NCBI GenBank assembly: GCA_016703065.1 | Contig: JADJCU010000002.1 | Span: forward strand, 310,001 to 374,000 | DNA: 64,000 bases | From: a bacterium | GTDB taxonomy: Bacteria > Electryoneota > RPQS01 | Reading direction: 5' to 3' | Shown: one piece after another, positions 27,271-35,967 of the stretch | Layout of the letters: every line of letters begins with the position of its first letter | Numbering within the stretch: position 1 is the stretch's first letter | Translations under genes and position numbers: made by a program | The notes under the pieces: model-generated | Database searches by the model: none | Told to the model about the DNA's origin: nothing | What the model saw: the letters and a program-made list of their open reading frames with translations, nothing else

Positions 27271-27364
27271 ACCGTACCGTTTCCTTCGCCGGCATTATCC
27301 GGATCAGGTTCGAGGGACTCTCTCAGGCCGCTTATGGATTCCTCCACGCGACCACCCCTACGGC
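27271..27364 (-). promoter_or_regulatory. TPP riboswitch (thi box)
   Basis: Read on the minus strand it has the conserved parts in order: P1 arm GCCGTA (27364-27359) and GGGGTG, CTGAGA (27326-27321), GAACCTGATC (27311-27302), TAATGCC (27297-27291), GCGAAGGAAA (27289-27280) and the closing arm TACGGT (27276-27271). These match the thi-box core that binds thiamin pyrophosphate. With the terminator downstream, high TPP should switch off the receptor and symporter genes. Confidence 0.93.
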
Positions 27365-27373
27365 TACGAGAGG

Positions 27374-27402
27374 AAGATAGCCAAACCGCCTCAATAATTC
27401 AA
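27374..27402 (-). promoter_or_regulatory. Promoter of the TPP-riboswitch operon
   Basis: Minus strand TTGAAT (27402-27397), 17-base spacer, TATCTT (27379-27374). Transcription would begin about 5-8 bases further, right at the 5' arm of the aptamer, which fits well. Confidence 0.7.
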
Positions 27403-27429
27403 GACTATGTGACATTCTCGCGTAATGTT

Positions 27430-27440
27430 TCACAATGTGA
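27430..27440. promoter_or_regulatory. Palindrome between divergent promoters
   Basis: TCACAATGTGA is a perfect 5+1+5 palindrome located between the riboswitch-operon promoter and the rrf2 promoter. It resembles a regulator binding site, but no regulator can be named. Confidence 0.3.
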
Positions 27441-27466
27441 CCTCAAATTGCATTGATGTTATAAAC

Positions 27467-27495
27467 TTGACTCAAGGTTAGATATACCTTATATT
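27467..27495 (+). promoter_or_regulatory. Promoter of rrf2/suf with internal operator-like repeat
   Basis: TTGACT (27467-27472), 17-base spacer, TATATT (27490-27495). The spacer holds AAGGT...ACCTT (27474-27490, 5-bp arms around 7 bases). A dyad lying between -35 and -10 is a typical place for an autorepressor, here probably the Rrf2 protein itself. Confidence 0.6.
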
Positions 27496-27533
27496 GGAAT
27501 ATGACTGACAAAGTCTGATTCAGGAAAACCCCA

Positions 27534-28037
27534 ATGCTCATTTCTCTTCAAGCCGACTACGCCCTCCGTATGCTGATGTTCGTCGCCCGTGGACACAGCG
27601 AGGGCAAATCCTACGTGACTCGTGACATTGCCGAGCAGCAGCATATTCCCCGCGTCTTTCTGACGAAAATCGTGGCGTATCTCTCCAGTGAGGGGCTCTT
27701 GGAAACCCACCGGGGCAAAGGAGGCGGTATTGCACTCGGCAGGAAGCCAAGCGAAATCACCGTCTTGGAAGTTATCGAAGCGTTCGAAGGCGCGCTGGCC
27801 TTTAACGAGTGCACCAGCGACCCGACCGTTTGCACCCTGTCCGAGGAGTGTACGGTCCGCCACCTTTGGTCTGAAGCCGAAGACCAGCTTCGAGCCTTCT
27901 TCCGTGATCGCACCCTGGCAGACCTGCTCGAGATGGAGACCAAGCGCCACTTCACGCCTCTTGCGCCCGTGTTTCGCGTCGACGCCCCCGAAGCTCACGA
28001 AGCCGGCCTGGTCGCGTCTCGCGCCGCTCGCAGCTAA
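27534..28037 (+). CDS. Rrf2-family Fe-S-type transcriptional regulator (IscR/SufR-like)
   Basis: 167 residues. N-terminal winged helix typical of Rrf2 (LQADYALRMLMFVARG, RDIAEQQHIPRVFLTKIVAYLSSEGLLETHRGKGGGIAL). Three cysteines at 93, 100 and 106 (C-X6-C-X5-C) match the spacing used to hold a Fe-S cluster in IscR/NsrR-type members. It directly precedes the suf genes, so it probably senses Fe-S status and controls them. A C-terminal extension of about 35 residues has no assigned role. The promoter upstream carries a dyad that could be its own operator. Confidence 0.88.
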   Translation: MLISLQADYALRMLMFVARGHSEGKSYVTRDIAEQQHIPRVFLTKIVAYLSSEGLLETHRGKGGGIALGRKPSEITVLEVIEAFEGALAFNECTSDPTVCTLSEECTVRHLWSEAEDQLRAFFRDRTLADLLEMETKRHFTPLAPVFRVDAPEAHEAGLVASRAARS

Positions 28038-28141
28038 TACGTGTTGGTCATGCCGCTTGCCGGCGGCGTCCGGCGTTGCAGCGGTTCCTGAATTAATAAT
28101 CCGTTATTGAGTCGTGTTTCGTCCTTCTCACAGGAGTAGCC

Positions 28142-28888
<747 letters not shown>

Positions 28889-28893
28889 CGCCC

Positions 28894-29475
28894 GTGTCCG
28901 CGTGCGATTCTGACATCGCGGCCCGAATACGTTCGACGCTGAATCTCGAAATCACATTCAACGACGCCGGTCGTCCGCGCCTCGAGGCGGCAAAACTCCC
29001 GACTCCCAAATGGCCCAGCAAGCTCGAACCGCATCGCACGGTCGTGCTCGACACGTCGCCGTCTGCGGATGGCGAATTCTGGCCCACTCCGCGCTTTGAG
29101 ATCCTGATCGCCAATCTCGATGCTGTTGGTATTTCGGCCGTGCAGGTTGGCGACGCTTCATCGGACCGCCTCGCTCGCGCCACGCATCGTTTCCCGAAAC
29201 TTGCTCCTGCTGAGCGCGCCGCCGTCATAAACAAAGCGCTGCTTTGGGTCGGACTGGACACTCACTGGCGCATCGTCGCGGCTGCCTTGAATAAGCCGCA
29301 AATCGTTATTGCGGCTGCGGGCGTTCTCGTCGATCCGCGATGGAATGACACGTTTGTGGCGAACTCATCGGCGCACGTGCCCGAGAGCAAGATTCTCGGC
29401 CCGATCTCGGTTACGTCCGTTGCCGAAGCGGTAAGCGCCGCGCTGAAACAGCTCGGTGCCGCGTCAAAGCTATGA
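28894..29475 (+). CDS. Glycosyltransferase-family-9-like protein inside the suf cluster
   Basis: 193 residues from GTG 28894, six bases after the sufC stop (the open frame begins earlier inside sufC). The middle and C-terminal parts resemble the nucleotide-sugar domain of GT9/heptosyltransferase-like GT-B enzymes: FEILIANLDAVGISAVQVGD, LLWVGLDTHWRIVAAALNKPQIVI. It is much shorter than a full GT-B enzyme (about 330-350 aa), so it may be one half of a split enzyme with the next gene. Its stop overlaps the next start (ATGA at 29472). Family call is tentative. Confidence 0.5.
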   Translation: MSACDSDIAARIRSTLNLEITFNDAGRPRLEAAKLPTPKWPSKLEPHRTVVLDTSPSADGEFWPTPRFEILIANLDAVGISAVQVGDASSDRLARATHRFPKLAPAERAAVINKALLWVGLDTHWRIVAAALNKPQIVIAAAGVLVDPRWNDTFVANSSAHVPESKILGPISVTSVAEAVSAALKQLGAASKL

Positions 29476-30224
29476 CAGGTCAGTCCCGACGCTACGGCCC
29501 ACCGCTCGCTCGCCTGTCATACTGGCTGCGCTCTCGCTGCTTTGACATCCTGGATAAAGACGGTGATATCGCGGTGACGCATTGCGGAAAGCTCGGCGAT
29601 TTCATTGCCTGTCTTCCGGTAGCGTCATGGCTCCATAAGACTCGCGGCAAGCGTATCCACTTCGTGTTGGCGCGCTCTTTTCAACCGTTCACGCAAATCC
29701 GTTCGCTGCTCGTGCTGCAGCCAATGACGCACGATGTCACCCTCACCGATTTTCCCGTCATCGATTGGGAAAAAGGGGGGAGGCCTTACAAGCACGACCC
29801 GCGCCGCTACGGGATCGCTGTGCGCGAGTTCTACAACCTCGGCTTCCGTCGCTCGCCGCGCCGCTTTGTTCCCGAGTACGTCGCCGAAGAATACGGACTC
29901 AGCTACGACCCGGATTTCGAGTTGAAGCTCGGCGACTATCCGCGCACAAATGAAATATTGGTCAGCGATGCGCACATGCTTGCCGAAGTGCCGCTCGCGA
30001 CTCCGATAGACTTCGCGGCGGACATTTTGACCAACGCGCGTCGTATGGCTGGAGCGCGCGAATCGCACGTCGCTCAGTCCGGGATGTTTCATGTTCTGGA
30101 TTGGGCCGCTGTCACACCGACGCGCGTGTACGTTTATCCGCACTCCAAGAACCTCCACCTCTTTACACGCCGCTTGCACGAGTTCGATATTCAGCACATT
30201 GCGCGCGACGTCCGGTCGCGCTGA
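29472..30224 (+). CDS. Glycosyltransferase-like protein (GT-B N-domain type) inside the suf cluster
   Basis: 250 residues. The segment DIAVTHCGKLGDFIACLPVASWLHKTRGKRIHFVL resembles the start of GT9-type GT-B enzymes, where a GxLGD motif follows the first strand. A possible Arg/Tyr-rich tail (TPTRVYVYPHSKNLHLF) ends the protein. Overlaps the previous gene by four bases and is followed at 3 bases by the next, so the three form one block. Function is inferred as sugar transfer or a related nucleotide-binding task; no catalytic residue can be assigned with confidence. Confidence 0.5.
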   Translation: MTGQSRRYGPPLARLSYWLRSRCFDILDKDGDIAVTHCGKLGDFIACLPVASWLHKTRGKRIHFVLARSFQPFTQIRSLLVLQPMTHDVTLTDFPVIDWEKGGRPYKHDPRRYGIAVREFYNLGFRRSPRRFVPEYVAEEYGLSYDPDFELKLGDYPRTNEILVSDAHMLAEVPLATPIDFAADILTNARRMAGARESHVAQSGMFHVLDWAAVTPTRVYVYPHSKNLHLFTRRLHEFDIQHIARDVRSR

Positions 30225-30227
30225 CGC

Positions 30228-30983
30228 ATGTCCGATTACATCGTGCACAGCGGCTGGTGGTGCGACGAATCGCAGCGGCATATCGGAGCGAAGTATAACG
30301 ACTCCGACAACCGCATCCGCACGCCGAAGTTCTTTGATGTCTGGTACGATTGCGTAACGCGTTTTGCCAGCCCGCGCAGGGTATTCATCGCCGATTCCGC
30401 CAGCCCGCTCAAGCCCGACTTGACCGGCAAGTCCATCGAGTGGGTGAGTCTCGCGCAGAATTTCCAGCACGGCATGATCTGCGTGGGCAAATTCGGCGGC
30501 TGGACCCGCGCCTTCGCGCTCGGCGCGATGTATGCCTATCTCAATGATGCCGAGTATTCAGTCTTTCTCGAACAGGACTGCCTGATCGTCGGCGACGGCA
30601 TCATCGAACGCGCGATTGAGAACATGTCCCGTGCGGAGATCTCGTACGGTGGCACAAGCGTCGTCCGTATCGAGCAGAGCTTCGTGATAATCAAGCGCGA
30701 TTACATTCTGCGATTTTTGAATGATTTCCTCGGGATGAAAGCCAGCGACCGCGACGTCTTCACCGAAGTGAAGTTCCAACGCATTCAAAAGCGCGAATAT
30801 GCCCTGTCGTTTGCCGGACTAAATAACTCGCGGTTCATTCCCTTGCCGTTTGGGTTTGGTCGCAATCGTCCGATCGACTTCGCGGAGCGCTGCTTCTACG
30901 CGCAGCAATGGAGTCGAGCCGAACTTGAAGCTCTGAATCAACGTCTGAACCTGCCCTCGTTGTCGTCCTTACTCAGCGTTTGA
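30228..30983 (+). CDS. Putative GT-A-like glycosyltransferase inside the suf cluster
   Basis: 251 residues, cytoplasmic, no signal or membrane segment. Strand-helix pattern with RRVFIADSA, FALGAMYAYLNDAEYSVFLEQDCLIVGDG and SYGGTSVVRIEQSFVIIKRDYILRFLND. The FLEQDC segment after a long helix resembles the metal/sugar-nucleotide position of GT-A folds, but is not a clean DxD. Last of three genes separating sufC from sufB; they may decorate LPS or a surface polymer and merely share the transcript. Could also belong to an uncharacterised family. Confidence 0.45.
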   Translation: MSDYIVHSGWWCDESQRHIGAKYNDSDNRIRTPKFFDVWYDCVTRFASPRRVFIADSASPLKPDLTGKSIEWVSLAQNFQHGMICVGKFGGWTRAFALGAMYAYLNDAEYSVFLEQDCLIVGDGIIERAIENMSRAEISYGGTSVVRIEQSFVIIKRDYILRFLNDFLGMKASDRDVFTEVKFQRIQKREYALSFAGLNNSRFIPLPFGFGRNRPIDFAERCFYAQQWSRAELEALNQRLNLPSLSSLLSV

Positions 30984-31032
30984 TTTCGTCTTCTCCCACT
31001 TTCTTGATCTCAGCTTACTTCCAACTGTTTCC

Positions 31033-32442
31033 ATGCCAACACCTAAAGAGTTCAGTCTCGATTTAGATAACTACGACCGCTACGGCTTCTCCGTTCCGGA
31101 GAACAACCTCGTCAAACTTCCCAAAGGCCTGTCCAAGGAAGTCGTCGTGGAAATCTCCGGCTATAAGAGTGAGCCCGAGTGGATGCTCAACCTGCGCCTG
31201 AAGGGCCTCGATTACTACTACAAAAAGCCGCTTCCCGAGTGGGGGCCGGATCTTTCAGTAGTCGACTTCGAGGACATTCACTACTACATTAAGCCGTCGG
31301 ACAAAGTTGCGAACGATTGGGATGCCGTCCCTAAGGAGATTCGCGAGACCTACGATAAGCTCGGCATTCCCGAGGCTGAAAAGAAATTTCTCGCTGGCGT
31401 TGGAGCGCAGTACGAGAGTGAAGTCGTCTACCACTCCCTGCAGGAGCAGTGGAGCAAATTAGGTGTTGTGTTTCTCGACACCGACACTGGCTTGAGAGAA
31501 TACCCCGACCTCTTCAAAGAGTATTTCGCGAAGTGTATTCCCGCTGGCGACAACAAACTCGCGGCGCTGAACACCGCCGTTTGGTCCGGCGGCAGCTTCA
31601 TCTATGTCCCGAAGGGTGTTCACGTCACGATACCCCTGCAGGCTTACTTCCGCATTAACGCGCAAAACTCCGGTCAATTCGAGCGCACGCTGATCATTGC
31701 GGACGAAGGCTCCAACGTGCACTACGTCGAAGGCTGTACGGCTCCCGTCTATTCGAGTGACTCGCTGCATTCGGCGGTCGTCGAAATCTATTGCAAAAAG
31801 CACTCGCGCGTCCGCTATACGACGATTCAGAATTGGTCCAAGAACGTTTACAATCTTGTGACCAAACGAGCGATTGCCGACGAAGGTGCGACAATGGAGT
31901 GGGTGGACTGCAACATCGGTTCAAAGCTCACGATGAAATACCCGTCCGTCTATCTCATGGGCCGCGGCGCGAAAGCTGATATCCTCTCTGTTGCCTATGC
32001 GGGTTCCGGAATGCACACTGAGGCTGGCGCGAAAGTAGTCCACAACGCTCCCGACACTACGTCCGTAGTCATTTCAAAGTCCATTTCGCGCGGCGGCGGC
32101 CGCACGTCCTATCGCGGACTGGTTGAAGTCGCCAAGGGTGCGACGAACAGCAAGAGCACAGTGAGCTGCGATGCGTTGCTGCTCGACGACCATAGTCGCA
32201 GCGACACCTATCCCTACATGAATATCAAGGAAGATCGCGTAGAACTTGGCCACGAAGCGACCGTCTCCAAAATCGGTGACGAGCAGGTTTTCTACCTGCA
32301 ATCACGCGGCATTTCTGAAGAAGAAGCCATGACGATGATCGTGCGCGGCTTCATCGAACCGGTCGTCAAAGAGCTCCCGATGGAATATGCTCTTGAAATG
32401 AATCGGCTGATTCAATTGCAGATGGAGGGCTCCGTTGGCTGA
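31033..32442 (+). CDS. sufB: SufB, Fe-S cluster scaffold protein
   Basis: 469 residues, the normal size. Typical SufB blocks: LGIPEAEKKFLAGVGAQYESEVVYHSL, NTAVWSGGSFIYVPKGVHV, EGCTAPVYSSDSLHSAVVEI and the C-terminal YLQSRGISEEEAMTMIVRGF. SufB with SufC and SufD forms the complex on which clusters are assembled. The sufD start (TTG 32435) overlaps its end by 8 bases. Confidence 0.96.
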   Translation: MPTPKEFSLDLDNYDRYGFSVPENNLVKLPKGLSKEVVVEISGYKSEPEWMLNLRLKGLDYYYKKPLPEWGPDLSVVDFEDIHYYIKPSDKVANDWDAVPKEIRETYDKLGIPEAEKKFLAGVGAQYESEVVYHSLQEQWSKLGVVFLDTDTGLREYPDLFKEYFAKCIPAGDNKLAALNTAVWSGGSFIYVPKGVHVTIPLQAYFRINAQNSGQFERTLIIADEGSNVHYVEGCTAPVYSSDSLHSAVVEIYCKKHSRVRYTTIQNWSKNVYNLVTKRAIADEGATMEWVDCNIGSKLTMKYPSVYLMGRGAKADILSVAYAGSGMHTEAGAKVVHNAPDTTSVVISKSISRGGGRTSYRGLVEVAKGATNSKSTVSCDALLLDDHSRSDTYPYMNIKEDRVELGHEATVSKIGDEQVFYLQSRGISEEEAMTMIVRGFIEPVVKELPMEYALEMNRLIQLQMEGSVG

Positions 32443-33649
32443 GACCCGGATCCAAAACGTACCTATGAGCTATCTCGAAAAGATATCCGCAGCGCCCTCA
32501 GTCCTTTCATCGGATGAACGCGCCGCGTTTTTGAACAAAGCCCGCGCCGCTGCTTTGCCGGCCAAGGACAATGAGGAGTGGCGCAAGAACTCCCCCGCTT
32601 CCTATCCGTGGGACAAGGTCGAGGCGGCCTCCGAAGCGACGCGGTTTGAGGCCGCAATCACCGTGCGCAGCGGCATGACGCGTGATGCACTGGTCGCAAC
32701 CCCTGCCGACCGCGATCTGTTCGCAAACATGTTGAACATCGAAGACGGCGACGTCGACGCAAAATTCCTGAACTACCACGGCGCATTCGCGGCGCAGCCT
32801 GTCTGCCTGCGGATTCCAGCGGCCGCTTCTGGAGTCGTGATTGACCTGAATCATCGTCACTCCGGCGCCGGACTCGCGGCTCCCGCGACGTTGATCGTAG
32901 TGGAGCGCGGCGCTGAAGCCACCATTGTAGATCGCCTGCAAATCGAGAGCAGCGACGCCCCCGTGATTTGCCGCACTGAGGTTCTCGTGAAGCAGGGTGC
33001 GCGTCTGCACTACATCACCGACGAGATAACGCCGGTTGGCAGCGCGATCTACCGAACCGGGCGCATCCAGGTTGAGCGCGACGGTTATCTGAACTGGTCC
33101 TCGTTCACCACCGGCGGCGCCTGGCACGTCTCAAAATTGCGTATGGATCTGGTTGGCGTTAACACGGAATGCCCCCTGAGCGGCCTCTTCTGCGGCCACG
33201 GCAGCGCGCGCGCCGAACATCGCACGCACCAGCATCACAACACGCCCAATGGCTTCTCCAATCTGCTCTTCAAAACGCTGCTCGCCGGCGAAGCACATTC
33301 GATCTATCAAGGCATCATCACTGTGCCGAAACACGCGCAGAAAACGGATGCCTATCAGACTTGCCGCAATCTGATGCTTGATCCGGGCACTCATGCCGAT
33401 GCGATTCCCAAATTGGAGATTATCGCGGATGATGTGAAGTGTAGTCACGGCGCCTCTATCGGAACTTTGAACAAGGAACAGCTGTTCTATCTGCAGACGC
33501 GCGGCCTCAACTACCGCGAAGCGCTGACCGCGATCGGAAAAGGTTTCGCCGAAGAAGTGATTCAGACGATTCCCGAGTCCCTGGAGGATGTGCGCCAGAG
33601 CTGGCGCGACCGCGTCATTCAGACAGTTAGTCGAGCATCGGGTCACTGA
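32435..33649 (+). CDS. sufD: SufD, partner of SufB in the SUF complex
   Basis: 404 residues from TTG 32435. The N-terminal half is divergent, as usual; the conserved core is present: LNWSSFTTGGAWHVSKLRMDLVG, HHNTPNGFSNLLFKTLLAGEAHSIYQGII, CSHGASIGTLNKEQLFYLQTRGL. Forms the SufBC2D complex. A terminator follows at 33661, after which an opposite-strand gene interrupts the cluster. Confidence 0.95.
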   Translation: MAETRIQNVPMSYLEKISAAPSVLSSDERAAFLNKARAAALPAKDNEEWRKNSPASYPWDKVEAASEATRFEAAITVRSGMTRDALVATPADRDLFANMLNIEDGDVDAKFLNYHGAFAAQPVCLRIPAAASGVVIDLNHRHSGAGLAAPATLIVVERGAEATIVDRLQIESSDAPVICRTEVLVKQGARLHYITDEITPVGSAIYRTGRIQVERDGYLNWSSFTTGGAWHVSKLRMDLVGVNTECPLSGLFCGHGSARAEHRTHQHHNTPNGFSNLLFKTLLAGEAHSIYQGIITVPKHAQKTDAYQTCRNLMLDPGTHADAIPKLEIIADDVKCSHGASIGTLNKEQLFYLQTRGLNYREALTAIGKGFAEEVIQTIPESLEDVRQSWRDRVIQTVSRASGH

Positions 33650-33660
33650 CAAAACCAAGA

Positions 33661-33700
33661 ACGCCCCGGTGCTTCGGCACGGGGCGTCATTGTATGTGCG
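33661..33700 (+). terminator. Intrinsic terminator after sufD
   Basis: Stem of 11-12 bp with one bulge (33661-33672 with 33677-33687, loop TTCG), then CATTGTATGT. The T tract is weak. The arms resemble the terminator at 4184. Confidence 0.65.
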
Positions 33701-33730
33701 GGCTATAGATGTCCCGCTAAATCCGGAGTG

Positions 33731-34309
33731 TCAGTTGTGATTCGTTCGCTTGCGACCCAGAATATAGCGTGAGAAGTGGGTCACCTTTGCTTCGATCCAT
33801 CCGTTATCCGGGTTGACCCAACTATCGAGCTCTTCAAATTCGCCGCTGGCTGGATTGTAATAGAAGTATGCAACATCCGCGGCAAATGTGTTTTGAGGCA
33901 ATTCAAGCACGGTAGAATCCAGCCACAGCTCTACCGAGTCCGCAAAGACCATTCCGCTGGGACCATACTCAAGCTGTGAGTACTCTGGATCTTCGACAAC
34001 GATGTCGCATTCGACCGCCGCATGTGAGCCCAGACACCCCGGGTATACGAATAGCCCGACCATGTCGGTGATTTGAATATGTGTCGTGTCGTCATTCGTC
34101 ACCCATAACGCGGCCCTGAAATTCGCGGCAGTTGCCCGTTCGCGTCCCGCATCGTTCCACCGGAAGAACTCGCTGTCGCCACCCGGTCCTGCAGCCAGCA
34201 TGTCCGGCGTTGGTTCGGCCGGAAAAGTTACGTCGCGATCCGACTCGTTATCGCAGGCCAGGACGAAGACACACAGCAGACAGGAAAGAAACCAGCTAAT
34301 TCGGTTCAT
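33731..34309 (-). CDS. Lipoprotein inserted in reverse between sufD and the Rieske gene
   Basis: 192 residues. Lipobox LLCVFVLACDNE puts the lipidated Cys near residue 19. Beta-rich mature part; the end (FAADVAYFYYNPASGEFEELDSW ... VTHFSRYILG) recalls a ZU5-like module, where HFSRY near the end is common. It breaks the suf order on the opposite strand and has its own promoter. Function unknown and probably unrelated to Fe-S assembly. Confidence 0.7.
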   Translation of the reverse strand: MNRISWFLSCLLCVFVLACDNESDRDVTFPAEPTPDMLAAGPGGDSEFFRWNDAGRERATAANFRAALWVTNDDTTHIQITDMVGLFVYPGCLGSHAAVECDIVVEDPEYSQLEYGPSGMVFADSVELWLDSTVLELPQNTFAADVAYFYYNPASGEFEELDSWVNPDNGWIEAKVTHFSRYILGRKRTNHN

Positions 34310-34333
34310 TTGAACCTCTCCCTTGTGTGTTTC

Positions 34334-34362
34334 TGATTATCTCTGCGTTCGATTGCAAGCAA
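34334..34362 (-). promoter_or_regulatory. Promoter of the inverted lipoprotein gene
   Basis: Minus strand TTGCTT (34362-34357), 17-base spacer, TAATCA (34339-34334). Its -35 overlaps that of the divergent Rieske-gene promoter. Confidence 0.45.
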
Positions 34363-34381
34363 TGGACCATAATCAAGTATT
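34353..34381 (+). promoter_or_regulatory. Possible second suf promoter (Rieske-sufS-sufU)
   Basis: TTGCAA (34353-34358), 17-base spacer, AGTATT (34376-34381), 18 bases before the Rieske gene. The -10 is imperfect. A separate promoter is expected here because a terminator and an opposite gene separate this block from sufD. Confidence 0.35.
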
Positions 34382-34399
34382 TCTATTCATCGAAGGCAC

Positions 34400-34747
34400 A
34401 TGTCTGAACCAACTCAGTTAGTTAAAATCTGTAACGCAAGTGACCTGCCGAAGAACGGCGGTAAGGGCTTTCAGGTTGGAACATTGGATTTGGGCGTCTA
34501 TCAATCCGACGGGAAGCTCTTTGCTACGCACGACATTTGCTCGCACGAGCATGAATACCTGTCGGATGGATGGCTCGAAGGCGAGTGTATTGAATGCCCT
34601 CGTCACGGCGCCCGCTTTTCGCTGAAAACCGGTGAAGCGCTGTCGATGCCGGCCACACAGCCAATCGAAGTCTACGCCGTGGAACGGAAAGGGGACGAGA
34701 TCTTCGTCGCGATTCCCGTACGATACCTCAAGCCGCAAGGAGCCTAA
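34400..34747 (+). CDS. Rieske-type 2Fe-2S ferredoxin of the suf cluster
   Basis: 115 residues. Rieske ligands C47-X-H49 and C66-X2-H69, spaced by 16 residues, in DICSHEHEYLSDGW and ECPRHGARF. No membrane anchor, so it is a soluble Rieske ferredoxin like those of ring-hydroxylating oxygenases. Small Rieske proteins occur in many SUF operons, where they may deliver electrons or accept clusters; their exact role is unsettled. Two bases separate it from sufS. Confidence 0.9.
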   Translation: MSEPTQLVKICNASDLPKNGGKGFQVGTLDLGVYQSDGKLFATHDICSHEHEYLSDGWLEGECIECPRHGARFSLKTGEALSMPATQPIEVYAVERKGDEIFVAIPVRYLKPQGA

Positions 34748-34749
34748 GC

Positions 34750-35967
34750 GTGCTGCTCGGACGCGATGTCCGCAAGGACTTCCCGATTCTGAACGTAAAG
34801 GTCAACGGCAAACCGTTGGTCTATCTCGATAGTGCGGCCAGTTCGCAGAAGCCGAACGCCGTGCTGGAGAGCTATTGCCGCTTCTGCGAGCAGCGCTACT
34901 CCAATGTACACCGCGGCATCCATACCCTTGGTGAGGCCGCAACGGGAGATTACGAGGCAGCGCGCGGTTCCATTGCCGAGTTCATACAGGCTCCCGCGTT
35001 GGAAGGCGTGATCTTCACGCGCGGCACCCCCGAGTCCATCAATCTCGTGGCGCACTCCTATGGCAAGAAATTCGTCAAACACGGTCAGTCAATCGTGTTG
35101 ACACCGATGGAGCACCACGCGAATCTGGTTCCATGGCAGCTCGTCGCGAAATTCGTCGGCGCCGAACTGCGCTTCATCCCCATGAAGAGTGATGGCACCC
35201 TCGACTTGGCAGAAGCCCGCAAGCTGATCGACAAGACTACCGCCATGGTCGCGGTTACACACGCGTCCAATGTCCTCGGTACGATCAATCCCGTGGGCGA
35301 GATCGTTGAGCTTGCGCACAAAGTCGGCGCGAAAGCGGTCATCGACGGCGCGCAGGCCGTGCCTCACATGCCTGTGAACCTGCGCGAGATGAATCCTGAT
35401 TTCTATTCGTTCTCGGGTCACAAGATGCTCGGCCCAACGGGAATCGGAGTCTTGTACGGCCGTCCCGAGATTCTTAACGACATGGATCCGTTCCTGACCG
35501 GCGGCGAGATGATTCGTGAAGTGTATCTCGACCACGCCACGTGGAACGACCTGCCCTATAAGTTTGAAGCGGGCACTCCTGCAATCGCCGAAGCCATCGG
35601 TCTCCATGCGGCGGTACGCTATCTGCAAGAGATCGGCATGGAGCGCATCGCCCAAATGGACCACTATCTCACAACGCATGCGCTCGAAAAACTCGCGAGC
35701 GAACCCGACATCGCGCTGTATGGCCCGCTGTCCCAGCGCGGCGCAGTCACGTCGTTCAACGTCAAAGGTATTCACCCGCACGATCTGGCCGCGCTGTTGG
35801 ATCGCGAGGGCATTGCCATTCGCGCCGGGCACCATTGCTGCCAGCCGCTAATGCGGTGGCTTGATGTTCAGGCCACCGCCCGCGCCAGCTTCTATCTCTA
35901 TAATACCGCCGACGACGTCGCAGCGCTGATCGAAGGAGTGCGCACCGCACGCAAGGTGCTCGCATGA
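34750..35967 (+). CDS. sufS: SufS, PLP-dependent cysteine desulfurase (group II)
   Basis: 405 residues from GTG 34750. PLP lysine K225 in SFSGHKMLGPTG; catalytic cysteine C363 in RAGHHCCQPL; substrate-binding start VYLDSAASSQKP. Converts cysteine to alanine and holds the sulfur as a persulfide for SufU. Overlaps sufU by four bases (ATGA at 35964). Confidence 0.96.
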   Translation: MLLGRDVRKDFPILNVKVNGKPLVYLDSAASSQKPNAVLESYCRFCEQRYSNVHRGIHTLGEAATGDYEAARGSIAEFIQAPALEGVIFTRGTPESINLVAHSYGKKFVKHGQSIVLTPMEHHANLVPWQLVAKFVGAELRFIPMKSDGTLDLAEARKLIDKTTAMVAVTHASNVLGTINPVGEIVELAHKVGAKAVIDGAQAVPHMPVNLREMNPDFYSFSGHKMLGPTGIGVLYGRPEILNDMDPFLTGGEMIREVYLDHATWNDLPYKFEAGTPAIAEAIGLHAAVRYLQEIGMERIAQMDHYLTTHALEKLASEPDIALYGPLSQRGAVTSFNVKGIHPHDLAALLDREGIAIRAGHHCCQPLMRWLDVQATARASFYLYNTADDVAALIEGVRTARKVLA

